NCBI RefSeq assembly: GCF_015482775.1
Contig: NZ_CP058214.1
Span: forward strand, 744,001-808,000
DNA length: 64,000 nt
Direction: 5' to 3'
From: Kaustia mangrovi
GTDB lineage: Bacteria > Pseudomonadota > Alphaproteobacteria > Rhizobiales > Im1
Shown piece by piece: positions 26,065 to 34,827 of this stretch (its first letter is position 1; the number at the start of each line of letters is the position of its first letter). The notes under the pieces were generated by a model that searched no databases, was not told the origin of the DNA, and saw nothing but the letters and a program-made list of their open reading frames with translations. The position numbers and the translations under genes were made by a program.

Positions 26065-26700
26065 TTACGGCATCGGAATCTCGGCGCTCTCGTCGGGCAC
26101 CTTGTAGCCGCGCTGGACGGCCGCGCGCTCCGCAATGCGGACATACCAGTCCTTCACGCGCGGGAAGTCGCCGAGGTCGATCTCCTGCCACTCGAACCGC
26201 GCGATCCACGGCCAGATCGCCATGTCGGCGACGGAATAGTCGCCGGCCACATAGTCTCCCGCCGCCTCCAGCCGCTTGTCGAGGACACCGTAGAGCCGGC
26301 GCGCCTCCTTGCCGTAGCGCTCCTCCGCATAGGGCGCCTTGCCGGGATTGAAATGCAGGAAATGATGCGCCTGGCCGAGGAACGGGCCGATTCCGCCCAT
26401 CTGCCACATGAGCCATTCCATGACGCGCCAGTAGTCCTCACCCTCGCCGGCGGGCAGGAACTTGCCCGTCTTGCGGCCGAGATAGAGGAGGATCGCGCCC
26501 GATTCCATGAGCGAGAGGCCGGTCTCGTTGTCCACGATGGCCGGAATCTTGTTGTTCGGCGAAACCTTCAGGAAGTCCGGGGCGAACTGCTCATCCTTGC
26601 CGATATGGATCGGATGGGTCGTGTAGTCGAGCCCGGTCTCCTCGAGCATGATGGAAACCTTGCGCCCGTTGGGCGTGCCCCAGGTGTAGAGATCGATCAT
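26065..26700 (-). CDS. Glutathione S-transferase / disulfide-bond reductase (YfcG-like)
   Basis: The 211-residue GST starts MIDLYTWGTPNGRKVSIMLE, the Thr-Pro-Asn-Gly pattern of the YfcG/Nu-class enzymes that use threonine and asparagine rather than cysteine to hold glutathione. It continues with VSPNNKIPAIVD (cis-Pro) and GLSLMESGAILLYLG. The C-terminal domain has GDYSVADMAIWPWIARF. Members reduce disulfides or peroxides with glutathione. The gene is 72 bp downstream of the PhnD-like gene on the same strand, and cotranscription is possible. Confidence 0.9.
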   Translation of the reverse strand: MIDLYTWGTPNGRKVSIMLEETGLDYTTHPIHIGKDEQFAPDFLKVSPNNKIPAIVDNETGLSLMESGAILLYLGRKTGKFLPAGEGEDYWRVMEWLMWQMGGIGPFLGQAHHFLHFNPGKAPYAEERYGKEARRLYGVLDKRLEAAGDYVAGDYSVADMAIWPWIARFEWQEIDLGDFPRVKDWYVRIAERAAVQRGYKVPDESAEIPMP

Positions 26701-26772
26701 CTGTCCAGAGTCCCGCTTTGGTGGGTTTGTGGGTGGGTGTGGCGGAAGGGAGCTGCCGGAAACCGGCCCGCG

Positions 26773-27570
26773 CTAAAGATCGAGCATGCCGCCGCCATGC
26801 GCAAGACCGGCCACGGCCTCCTCATAGGCCGTCTCCGCGAACCGGACGAACCCGGTCAGGAACAAGGCGGCGCGCGCGGCCTCAAGATCGGGCCGTGCCA
26901 TCGCCTCCCGAAGCCCGTCGCAAAGCCGCGCCACGCGATCATCGCCGCCTTCGGCACTCGTGACAAAGGGCAATCCCGGCGCGTGAGACGACCGCGCGAT
27001 CTCGCAAAGCTCCGCCATGAGCGCCGGCCGGTGCCGACATGCGATCGCCGCGGCCACGCAGTCGACGGCGCAGAGATCGGCTCGCCCCCGCACCACCGCC
27101 TCGATGGAGGCGGCGTGGCTGCCGGTCACGAGGGCGCGCGAGAAGAACCGTCCGTCTTGGGCGAACGGCGCGAAGGCCGCCTTCAGCATCCAGTATCCCG
27201 ACAGCGAGTCCCGCCCGTTGATCGCCGCGACCGCGCCGCGCAGGCCCTCAAGGCTCCCCGCCCCGCTGCCTGCGCGGACCAGAACCAGGCTGCAATATCG
27301 GCCATCGGCAAAGCCGTCCACGCCATAGGCCGGGGTCGCGACGAGCCTCAGCCGCGACCGCCATTGCGTGACGAACGGATAGCCGCAGGTCTGGCTCACG
27401 AGCAGATCGTCCGCCCCCCAGATCTCCCCAAGGGTCCGCCCGCGCGTGAGCCGGTCCGGCACCGCGTCGAGGCCCGCGCGCCGGAGACAGCCGGCAAGCC
27501 CCGCCCACCAGTCGTCATAGGCACGGCGAAGCTCCGGCCAGTCATACATGGGAAAGGCGGCGATTCCCAT
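26773..27570 (-). CDS. PhnD-like periplasmic-binding-fold protein without signal peptide
   Basis: The 265-residue protein fits the phosphate/phosphonate-binding (PhnD, PF12974) fold: an AAFPMYDW start, then DDLLVSQTCGYPFVTQWRSR, LRGAVAAINGRDSLSGYWML, VTGSHAASIEAVVRGRADLC and AVDCVAAAIACRH. Unlike transport receptors, it begins directly with the first beta strand and has no signal sequence, so it should be cytosolic. It lies 9 bp after an XRE regulator gene, and no ABC permease or ATPase is near. It may be a sensor or a ligand-binding partner of that regulator. The ligand is unknown. Confidence 0.75.
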   Translation of the reverse strand: MGIAAFPMYDWPELRRAYDDWWAGLAGCLRRAGLDAVPDRLTRGRTLGEIWGADDLLVSQTCGYPFVTQWRSRLRLVATPAYGVDGFADGRYCSLVLVRAGSGAGSLEGLRGAVAAINGRDSLSGYWMLKAAFAPFAQDGRFFSRALVTGSHAASIEAVVRGRADLCAVDCVAAAIACRHRPALMAELCEIARSSHAPGLPFVTSAEGGDDRVARLCDGLREAMARPDLEAARAALFLTGFVRFAETAYEEAVAGLAHGGGMLDL

Positions 27571-27579
27571 CGGGCTCCC

Positions 27580-28425
27580 TCACCCCACCTTGCCGATCAG
27601 CCCGTCCATATAGGCCGCGCAATCGTGCGGCTGGATGCGGGCATGCCGGATGAGACTATCGAAATGGCGCGTGAGCTCGCGGATATGGGCTGTGGAGGTG
27701 AAGACGAAATACATGTCGCCGATATAGATCGCCGCCCGCTTCGGCCCGAACACCGTATAGGGCACGGAGAAGTGCTCCAGCCCATCGTAGAGGAACCAGC
27801 GGAATGTCGGGTAGAGCTCGTCGGAGAGCCGGGCGATTCGCTCAAGTTGCTCGCGCCGGTCGGCGGCGGGAAAACGAGCCCAGATGCCTTCGCCGCGCGC
27901 GAACCCCTCGATCATCTGATAGGCGCTGCACACCTCGATATCCGTCTCCGGCCGGCGGCTGTAGGCAAGCTCCGACTGGGCGTCCTCCTCGCGCTCGTCG
28001 GTCGTCGGCCCGGGCCGGCGCAGATATTCGTAGCCGATCACCGCCCGCGTCTTGAGGAAATCGGGAATGGTGGTCGGCACATGGCGGATCTTGAAGCCCG
28101 CCGCCTCCTCGCGCCAGCGCGTCAGGCGCTGGTCGGCGGGGCTTCCCGCGCCCGTCTCGATCTCGAGCTGGGGCACGATCTCCGCGGCCACCTTGTCCTT
28201 CTGGCTCAACCCCAGAAGCCAGTCCACGGAGACATTGTGGCGCTCGGCGAGCGCGGCGATGGTCTCCGCGCGCGGCAGGCGCACCGCGCTCTCGGAGAGG
28301 AGCTGCGACAGGGTCGACCTGTCGAGCCCGGCACTCGCGGCAAAGCGCGAGCGCGAGAGGCCGGTCCGCGCGATCAGCTCGGCGAGCCTCTGTCGGAAGA
28401 CATCCACCGTTTGGCGTTTATCCAT
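27580..28425 (-). CDS. XRE-family HTH regulator with ~200-residue C-terminal domain
   Basis: The 281-residue protein has an N-terminal HTH (residues about 8-65): LAELIARTGLSRSRFAASAG, then LDRSTLSQLLSE and the closing NVSVDWLLGLSQ. The C-terminal region is not a domain I recognise; it contains PETDIEVCSAYQMIEGFARG and FSVPYTVFGPKRAAIYIGDM and may bind a ligand. It is divergent from the fatty-acid desaturase gene and directly precedes the PhnD-like gene, so it probably controls both. Confidence 0.85.
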   Translation of the reverse strand: MDKRQTVDVFRQRLAELIARTGLSRSRFAASAGLDRSTLSQLLSESAVRLPRAETIAALAERHNVSVDWLLGLSQKDKVAAEIVPQLEIETGAGSPADQRLTRWREEAAGFKIRHVPTTIPDFLKTRAVIGYEYLRRPGPTTDEREEDAQSELAYSRRPETDIEVCSAYQMIEGFARGEGIWARFPAADRREQLERIARLSDELYPTFRWFLYDGLEHFSVPYTVFGPKRAAIYIGDMYFVFTSTAHIRELTRHFDSLIRHARIQPHDCAAYMDGLIGKVG

Positions 28426-28451
28426 GGGACAATTCGCAGCATATCGGCATC

Positions 28452-28473
28452 ATTGTTTATGATTATCACCAAT
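28452..28473. promoter_or_regulatory. AT-rich candidate operator/promoter between XRE and desaturase genes
   Basis: In a GC-rich gap there is an AT-rich segment with outer inverted ends ATTG ... CAAT and a TTTATGATTATCA core. It lies 27-48 bp upstream of the XRE start codon and about 140 bp from the desaturase start. It could hold the XRE promoter and operator. Confidence 0.35.
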
Positions 28474-28612
28474 TGCGCCTGATGTGTGCAAGACGAAACG
28501 GATCATGCGCATTCCCCCGTCGCAAACCCCGCCGGCCGCCGCCTAGACAGGAAGGGAAGAGACAACCGCACCGGCCGCACCGGCGGCGTGAGAAAAGGGG
28601 GAACACAGCACC

Positions 28613-29548
28613 ATGGCCCGTATCGCACGACCTTGCGGAACCGCCGCCGTCGAATGGCCGACCGTGCTGCTGATCGCCGGCGTCTATGCCGCCTTCGGGC
28701 TCGTCACCTGGCATGCCGACGCCCTGCCCTGGTGGCTCGTGCTGCCGGTCGGGGCCTATCTCGTCGGCCTGCACGGCTCGCTGCAGCACGAGGCGGTCCA
28801 CGGCCACCCGACACGCTCTCGCGCGCTCAACGAGGCGCTGGTCTTCCCCTCGCTCGCCCTGTGGGTGCCCTATCGCCGCTACAGGCGGCTTCATCTGATG
28901 CACCACCGCGACGCCTTCATCACCGACCCGATCGAGGATCCGGAATCCTGGTATGTCCTGCCGGAGACGTGGCACGCACTCGCAAGGCCACTGCGCTGGC
29001 TCATGATAGCGAACAACACGCTCGCCGGCCGGCTGCTTTTGGGCCCCGCCATCGCGGCCTGCCGCTTCGTCGCCTCCGACCTCCATGCCATGGCGACCGG
29101 GCGCAACCGCGAGATCGTGGCGGCCTGGGCCCTGCACGGGGCGAGCCTTGCCGTCACGCTTGTCTGGGTCGTCGGGGTCTGCGGGATGGATATCGGACGC
29201 TACGTCGCGCTCTTCGCCTATCCAGGCACGGCGCTCACCCTGCTGCGCTCATTCGCGGAGCATCGCGCCCATCGCCTCGTGGACGCCCGCTCCGCCGTCA
29301 TCGAGACCAACCCCGCAATGGCGCTGCTCTATCTCAACAACAACCTGCACGCCGCCCATCACGCCAATCCGCAGGCCCCCTGGTATCGCCTGCCGGCCTA
29401 TTACCGGCGCTTCAGGGAGGATCTGGTGGCGCGCAACGAGCGCTATCTCATCGCGGGCTATGGCAGCCTTGTGCGCCACTATCTGCTCAGGCCGAAGGAA
29501 GTCGTGCCCCATCCCTTCCGGACATCGGGAGGCGATGGAGGGGTGTAG
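28613..29548 (+). CDS. Membrane fatty-acid desaturase family protein
   Basis: The 311-residue di-iron membrane enzyme has the three histidine boxes of acyl-lipid desaturases and hydroxylases: HEAVHGHP near residue 61, HLMHHRD near residue 94 and NLHAAHHANP near residue 244. Four or more hydrophobic segments separate them. The family inserts a double bond or hydroxyl into acyl chains or other alkyl substrates. Divergence from an XRE regulator with a PhnD-like partner suggests a specialised substrate rather than bulk lipid synthesis. No electron-donor gene is adjacent. Confidence 0.9.
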   Translation: MARIARPCGTAAVEWPTVLLIAGVYAAFGLVTWHADALPWWLVLPVGAYLVGLHGSLQHEAVHGHPTRSRALNEALVFPSLALWVPYRRYRRLHLMHHRDAFITDPIEDPESWYVLPETWHALARPLRWLMIANNTLAGRLLLGPAIAACRFVASDLHAMATGRNREIVAAWALHGASLAVTLVWVVGVCGMDIGRYVALFAYPGTALTLLRSFAEHRAHRLVDARSAVIETNPAMALLYLNNNLHAAHHANPQAPWYRLPAYYRRFREDLVARNERYLIAGYGSLVRHYLLRPKEVVPHPFRTSGGDGGV

Positions 29549-29563
29549 GGCCCTCCCTCCGCC

Positions 29564-30148
29564 TCATCGAGGCGTCTTTCCCGCGCGCTCCTCCCGGGCC
29601 TTCTGCTCCATCCTGTCGATCTGCCGGCGCAATGCGGCGAACTCCTCGCGCACGTCGTCGCGAAACAGCGGATCCGGCTCGGTGCTCAGCGTGCTGTCGA
29701 GCTCTGCCCAGTCCTCCTCGGTCAGGGCCTTGAGCGCGACGGGGAAGAACCGCTCCTCCTCCGCGGCCATATGCCGGCGTTCGCCATCGACGAAATCCCG
29801 GGCGATCTCGCGGAACTCCCTGCGGGTCATCACGCCCTCGCCGAGGATCTGGTCGAGCGCGAAGGCGAACCGGCCGAGCCGCGCGGACACCTCCGCATGC
29901 TCGCCCACAAGGTCGCCGACCGTCTTCGCCGCCTCCGGCGCACGTTCGGCCAGCCTTGCGAAGACGAGATCCTCCCGGGGGTGGTGGACCCGGTCCGGAT
30001 AGATCCTGAAATAGTCGACAATGGCGCGAATAACCTCGTAATCGGGCCGTTCGGCCTCGTCGAACACGGCAAGCTCCTCATCCAGTATGTCGAGAAGCCG
30101 TGCAATGTTGCCGTGATCCCGGTAAAGCGCATCCAGTATGGCAACCAT
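29564..30148 (-). CDS. Hemerythrin-domain protein
   Basis: The 194-residue protein has a four-helix hemerythrin-like domain with metal ligands visible as His/Glu pairs: LYRDHGNIARLLDIL, DRVHHPREDLVF, LVGEHAEVSARLGRF and RRHMAAEEERFFP. Such proteins bind a di-iron centre and take part in oxygen, NO or peroxide handling. The ATG at 30148 is preferred over 30178 and 30187 because the FNR-type box at 30220-30233 would place the transcription start near 30186, too close to the upstream ATGs; it also matches the usual family start. The gene is convergent with the desaturase gene (15-bp gap). Confidence 0.85.
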   Translation of the reverse strand: MVAILDALYRDHGNIARLLDILDEELAVFDEAERPDYEVIRAIVDYFRIYPDRVHHPREDLVFARLAERAPEAAKTVGDLVGEHAEVSARLGRFAFALDQILGEGVMTRREFREIARDFVDGERRHMAAEEERFFPVALKALTEEDWAELDSTLSTEPDPLFRDDVREEFAALRRQIDRMEQKAREERAGKTPR

Positions 30149-30219
30149 CTCGCACCTGCCACCGTTTTCATTGCCCATCCATCGCATCTCCCGCCTAGCA
30201 TGGCGCCGGCCACACGGCG

Positions 30220-30233
30220 TTGATCGACGTCAA
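30220..30233. promoter_or_regulatory. FNR/FixK-type box
   Basis: TTGATCGACGTCAA matches the alphaproteobacterial consensus TTGAY-N4-RTCAA at every fixed position. Reading toward the hemerythrin gene, a TGCTAGG -10-like element lies where class II activation (box centred near -41) would require it. It is also the only regulator-type site seen upstream of the dppB-like operon, but 285 bp from that gene. Confidence 0.6.
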
Positions 30234-30517
30234 GCCGCCTTGTGCACATGGGCCCGTCCGGTGCCGCCCGTCTCCTTGCCTTGGCGCGGGCGCGCGGGCT
30301 ATGATCGCGAGATCGGGCCGCCGGACGTTCCGAGGGGAGCGAGAGAACGAGACGGCCCGTTCCGGCAGGGGTGGAGCGCAAGGGGAGCCGCATCATCGCG
30401 AAAGGGTGGACAGTGCGTATCCGGCCGGAGCCGGCGGCAAGCCGGACCCGTGGAGCCGGCATGGCCGGTTGCGGGCGGGCCGACCGCCGCACATGCCGCA
30501 TGAGAGGCTGACGGCCG
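30234..30517. other. Gene-free leader region of the Dpp-like operon
   Basis: These 284 bp, together with the FNR box and the short stretch before it, separate hemerythrin from the peptide ABC operon. The sequence is GC-rich. No supported ORF, terminator or clear promoter was seen. The operon promoter is probably here. Confidence 0.5.
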
Positions 30518-31450
30518 ATGCTCGCACTCGCCATCCGCCGGCTCGTCTCCATGATCCTCATCATGGCGGTGATCTCGTTCATCCTGTTCCTCATCTTCGA
30601 GGCGGACAAGCTGAACGTCGCCACCAAGGTGCTCGGCGCCTATTCCACCATGGAACAGCGCCTCCTGTGGCTTGAGAACAACGGCTACAACGCCCCGTTC
30701 CTGGAACGCTATCTCTCCTGGGTCTGGGGCTTCGTCACCGGCGACTGGGGCACGTCGCTGCAATATCAGGCGAAGGTCAGCGAGCTGCTGTGGCCGCGCC
30801 TGCTCAACACCGCACTCCTCGGCGGCACCGTCTTCGCGATCACCGTCGCCATCGCGCTCGTGCTCGGCATCCTGTCGGGCATCGCGGAAGGCAGCTTTCG
30901 CGACCGGGCGATCACGGTCGCCTCGGTGTTCACGACCTCCATTCCCGAATTCGCCTCCGCGACGCTTCTGGTGGCCATCTTCGTCTTCTGGCTCGACCTC
31001 CTGCCCGGCACCTCGTCCTTCACTGACGGCTTCGCGCTCGACCAGCTCGTCCTGCCGGTCGCGGTGCTGGTGATCTACAATTTTGGCTATTATACGCGCA
31101 TGACGCGGGCCTCCATGGCGGAGGTGATGACCTCGCAATATATCCGCACGGCCGTCCTCAAGGGCATCCCCTTCAAGCGCGTCGTCATGCGCCATGCGCT
31201 GCGCAACGCGCTGATCGCACCGTTCACCGTCATGGTATTGCAGCTCAACTACCTGCTCTCCGGCGTCATCGTGGTGGAGGTGTTCTTCGCCTATCGCGGC
31301 TTCGGCAAGCTGCTCTACGACGCGGCCCTCTTCGGCGACATCTTCGTGATCGAGGCCTGCACCATGATCGCCGTCATCGTCGCGGTGAGCTCGCAGTTCA
31401 TCTCCGACATGGGCTACATGCTGCTCAACCCGCGCATCCGTTTCGGCTGA
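30518..31450 (+). CDS. Peptide/nickel-type ABC transporter permease (DppB-like)
   Basis: The 310-residue inner-membrane permease has six transmembrane helices and the DppB/OppB core: GDWGTSLQYQAKVSELLWPR and LLNTALLGGTVFAITVAIAL. The ATPase-docking loop is YIRTAVLKGIPFKRVVMRHA. The start ATG at 30518 directly precedes the first helix. It is the first gene of a three-gene operon (dppB-, dppC- and dppDF-like). No substrate-binding protein is encoded nearby. Confidence 0.92.
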   Translation: MLALAIRRLVSMILIMAVISFILFLIFEADKLNVATKVLGAYSTMEQRLLWLENNGYNAPFLERYLSWVWGFVTGDWGTSLQYQAKVSELLWPRLLNTALLGGTVFAITVAIALVLGILSGIAEGSFRDRAITVASVFTTSIPEFASATLLVAIFVFWLDLLPGTSSFTDGFALDQLVLPVAVLVIYNFGYYTRMTRASMAEVMTSQYIRTAVLKGIPFKRVVMRHALRNALIAPFTVMVLQLNYLLSGVIVVEVFFAYRGFGKLLYDAALFGDIFVIEACTMIAVIVAVSSQFISDMGYMLLNPRIRFG

Positions 31451-31469
31451 GGATCGAAGGAGCCCCGCC

Positions 31470-32411
31470 ATGGCCGAACAGACCGTCGAAAGCCCCAGGC
31501 CCCCCGGCATCCTGCGCCGGGTCTTCGGCGCCGTCGGTCTCCTGCGCGAAAGCTCCATCGGCATGGTGGGTGCGGCACTGGTGCTGTTCTGGGTGCTCGC
31601 CGCCATCCTCGCGCCCGTCCTGCCGCTCCACAATCCGCTGGAACCGTCCCTGCCGCTGCAGCCAGCGATGTCGCCGGCGCCCGACGGCTCCACCTTCTGG
31701 CTCGGCACCGACGACCGCGGCCGCGACATCCTCTCGCGTCTCATATGGGGCTCCCAGCTCGTGCTGTTCTGGGCCTCGGTCGCCACTCTCGTCGCCTATC
31801 TCGTCGGCATGGCGCTCGGCGTGATGGCCGGCTATCTCGGCGGCTGGTGGGACGAGGCGATCTCGTTCCTCGCCAATGTCCTGCTCTCCTTCCCGATCAT
31901 GGTGCTCTATCTGGTCATCCTGACAGGCCTCGGGCCGTCGTCGGATCTCGGCCGGTTCCTGTCGGACACCTTCGGCTTCTCGCCCAAGGTGGTCTCCGGC
32001 ATCATCATCGTCGCCGCGGTCACCTTCGCGACCGCCCCGCAGGTGGCGCGCATCGTGCGCGGGCTCGTGCTCGATTTGAAGACGCGCGACTATGTCGCCG
32101 CCGCCCAGGTGCGCGGCGAGAGTGCAGCCTACATCATGCTGGTGGAGCTCCTGCCCAATGCGCGCGGGCCGCTGATCGTCGATGCCTGTCTCAGGCTCGG
32201 CTATGTCACCATCACCATCGCGCTTCTGGGCTATCTGGGTCTCGGCCTGCCGCCGCCGGATCCCGACTGGGGCAAGATGATCGCGGAGGCCCAGCCGCTC
32301 GGCAAGTTCGGCACCAATGCGATGATCTGGCCGGCGCTCGCGATCTCCTCGCTGATCCTCGGCCTGAACCTCCTGGCCGACGGACTGCGCGAGATCTCGC
32401 TGAGGGACTGA
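31470..32411 (+). CDS. Peptide/nickel-type ABC transporter permease (DppC-like)
   Basis: The 313-residue permease has the OppC-type N-terminal helix, then the conserved FWLGTDDRGRDILSRLIWGS, and the docking loop YVAAAQVRGESAAYIMLVEL. It pairs with the DppB-like permease encoded 19 bp upstream. Its stop is 10 bp before the fused ATPase gene, consistent with one operon. Confidence 0.93.
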   Translation: MAEQTVESPRPPGILRRVFGAVGLLRESSIGMVGAALVLFWVLAAILAPVLPLHNPLEPSLPLQPAMSPAPDGSTFWLGTDDRGRDILSRLIWGSQLVLFWASVATLVAYLVGMALGVMAGYLGGWWDEAISFLANVLLSFPIMVLYLVILTGLGPSSDLGRFLSDTFGFSPKVVSGIIIVAAVTFATAPQVARIVRGLVLDLKTRDYVAAAQVRGESAAYIMLVELLPNARGPLIVDACLRLGYVTITIALLGYLGLGLPPPDPDWGKMIAEAQPLGKFGTNAMIWPALAISSLILGLNLLADGLREISLRD

Positions 32412-32421
32412 GGACCAACGG

Positions 32422-34797
32422 ATGGCCGACGACGCGCAAACCCCGGTTCTGGACTGCAAGGACCTCTCGATCTCCTATTACACGCGCGCCGGCGAGATTC
32501 CGGCGGTGATCGATTTCGACCTCACCGTCATGCCCGGCGAGGCGGTCGGTATCGTCGGGGAATCGGGCTGCGGCAAGTCGACCGTCGCGCTCGCCATCAT
32601 GAGCTATATGGGCCGCAACGGCGCGGTCACGGGCGGCGAGATCAGGTTCCTCGGCCGCGACATGCGCGCCATGTCGGAGGCCGAGCTGCGCCAGATCCGC
32701 GGCAAGGACATCTCCATGGTCTATCAGGAGCCCATGGCCTCCCTGAACCCGTCCATGAAAGTGACCGACCAGCTCACCGAGGTGCTCACCATCCATGAGG
32801 GGACCTCCGAATACGACGCCCGCATGCGCGCCATGGAGATGCTGGACGCGGTGCGCCTGCCCGACCCGAAGCGCATCATGGAGGCCTATCCCCACCAGCT
32901 CTCCGGCGGCCAGCAACAGCGCGTCCTGATTGCCATGGCGCTCCTGTCGAAGCCCAGGCTCCTGCTGCTCGACGAGCCGACCACCGCGCTCGACGTCACC
33001 GTCGAGGCCGGTATCGTGGAGCTCATCAAGGACATCTCGCGCGAGTTCGGGACCTCCATGGTCTATATCTCGCACAATCTCGGGCTGATCCTGGAGACCT
33101 GCGACCGGGTGACGGTAATGTATTCCGGCCAGGCGGTGGAACAGGGCACGGTCGACCAGGTGTTCGACCATATGCGCCACCCCTATACGCGCGGCCTGTT
33201 CAACTCCATTCCGCTGCCGGGCACGGACCGCTATGCCCGCCCGCTGGCGGCCATTCCGGGCCAACTGCCCCTGCCCCACGAGCGCCCCGCAGGGTGCTAT
33301 TTCGGACCGCGCTGCGACTTCTTCCGGCAGGGCGTGTGCGACAAGGGGCTGATCCCCATGGAGGCGGTCCGGAGCGATAGCGGACACACGGTGCGCTGCG
33401 TGCGACACCGCGAGATCGACTGGCAGGCCCATGTGCCGGAGGCCGTGAGCCAGGCGCCGATGGAGATCGGCGACACGGTCCTCGAAGTCAATCACATGAA
33501 GAAGTACTACGAGGTCCGCGACAATTCGCTGAAAGGCCTGCTCTCCGGCAAGCGCCTGCGCCATGTGAAGGCCAACGAGGACCTCACCTTCGAGGCGCGC
33601 GAGGCGGAGACGGTCGCCATTGTCGGGGAATCGGGCTGCGGCAAGACGACCTTCGCCAAGGTGCTCATGGGGCTCGAGCAGGCGACGGAGGGCCAGATCC
33701 TGCTCGACGGCAAGAACGTCGCGCGGCTGCCCATCGAGCGGCGCGGGCCGAAGCTTGTCGGCGACCTCCAGATCGTCTTCCAGAACCCGTTCGAGACCCT
33801 CAATCCGAGCCATACGGTGGGCGCGCAGATCGGCCGGGTGCTCAAGAAGTTCGGCGTCGCCACCTCCAAGTCCGCAATCCGCGAGAAGGTCTTCGAGATC
33901 CTCGACATGGTGAAGCTGCCGCGCGACTTCGCCTTCCGCAAGCCGCGACAGCTCTCCGGCGGCCAGAAGCAGCGCGTCGGCATCGCGCGTGCCTTTGCCG
34001 GCGACGCCGCGGTCGTGGTCGCCGACGAGCCGGTCTCCGCCCTCGACGTCTCCGTCCAGGCGGCCATCACCGGCCTCCTCACCGACATACAGCGCCAGAA
34101 GCGCACCACCATGCTGTTCATCAGCCACGACCTCTCCGTCGTGCGCTATCTCGCCGACCGGATCGTGGTCATGTATCTCGGCCAGATTATGGAACAGGGC
34201 ACGACCGACCAGGTCTTCTCCCCGCCCTATCACCCCTATACGGAAGCCCTGCTCTCCGCGGTGCCGATCGCCGACACCTCGATCAAGAAGAAGCACATCA
34301 TCCTCAAGGGCGAGCTGCCGAGCCCGATGGACCCGCCCTCCGGTTGCCCGTTCCAGACCCGCTGCCCGCGCAAGATCGGCGAGATCTGCGAGACCGCCAT
34401 GCCGCCGCTCAAGGAGGTTATGCCGGGCCATTTCATCCTGTGCCACATCCCCGAGGACGAGCTCGCCGCCATGGAACCGGTGATCGCCTTCGCCGAAGGG
34501 GAGACAGAGCCCGCGCTCGGAGAGGACGACGGCAAGGCCGAGGACGGCCGGCCGGACACGCTGCCGGAAGCCCGCGAGAACGGCCCCGACGACCTGAAGA
34601 GGATTTCCGGCATCGGCCCCAAGATCGAGCAGCAGCTCAACGCGCTCGGCATCTATCATTACGACCAGATCGCCGGCTGGAGCGCGGAGAATGCCGCCTG
34701 GGTCGATGGCCGGCTCAAGTTCCGGGGGCGGATCGCGCGCGACGACTGGATCGGACAGGCCGCACGTCTCGCCACCTCCCCGTCGACCGCCGGATAG
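32422..34797 (+). CDS. Fused DppD-DppF-like ABC ATPase with C-terminal HHH-like tail
   Basis: The 791-residue protein holds two complete nucleotide-binding domains of the peptide ABC family. NBD1 has Walker A GESGCGKS (about residues 47-54) and signature LSGGQQQR (about 161-168); NBD2 has GESGCGKT (about 402-409) and LSGGQKQR (about 512-519). Each NBD ends in the oligopeptide C-terminal extension with cysteine motifs (RCDFFRQGVC and TRCPRKIGEIC). After an acidic linker, residues from about 723 form DDLKRISGIGPKIEQQLNAL and a following YDQIAGW ... WVDGRLKFRGRIARDDW segment. This resembles the helix-hairpin-helix-like tails seen on some alphaproteobacterial NuoE proteins, which is unusual on an ABC ATPase. 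Confidence 0.93.
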   Translation: MADDAQTPVLDCKDLSISYYTRAGEIPAVIDFDLTVMPGEAVGIVGESGCGKSTVALAIMSYMGRNGAVTGGEIRFLGRDMRAMSEAELRQIRGKDISMVYQEPMASLNPSMKVTDQLTEVLTIHEGTSEYDARMRAMEMLDAVRLPDPKRIMEAYPHQLSGGQQQRVLIAMALLSKPRLLLLDEPTTALDVTVEAGIVELIKDISREFGTSMVYISHNLGLILETCDRVTVMYSGQAVEQGTVDQVFDHMRHPYTRGLFNSIPLPGTDRYARPLAAIPGQLPLPHERPAGCYFGPRCDFFRQGVCDKGLIPMEAVRSDSGHTVRCVRHREIDWQAHVPEAVSQAPMEIGDTVLEVNHMKKYYEVRDNSLKGLLSGKRLRHVKANEDLTFEAREAETVAIVGESGCGKTTFAKVLMGLEQATEGQILLDGKNVARLPIERRGPKLVGDLQIVFQNPFETLNPSHTVGAQIGRVLKKFGVATSKSAIREKVFEILDMVKLPRDFAFRKPRQLSGGQKQRVGIARAFAGDAAVVVADEPVSALDVSVQAAITGLLTDIQRQKRTTMLFISHDLSVVRYLADRIVVMYLGQIMEQGTTDQVFSPPYHPYTEALLSAVPIADTSIKKKHIILKGELPSPMDPPSGCPFQTRCPRKIGEICETAMPPLKEVMPGHFILCHIPEDELAAMEPVIAFAEGETEPALGEDDGKAEDGRPDTLPEARENGPDDLKRISGIGPKIEQQLNALGIYHYDQIAGWSAENAAWVDGRLKFRGRIARDDWIGQAARLATSPSTAG

Positions 34798-34827
34798 GGC
34801 GCCATCCGACAAGACTGCACAGGCCCG

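Noticed and set aside
32212-34812. 866-codon minus-strand ORF opposite the fused ATPase gene
   Set aside because: It is a shadow frame rich in His/Gly/Arg; the plus-strand ABC motifs are complete.
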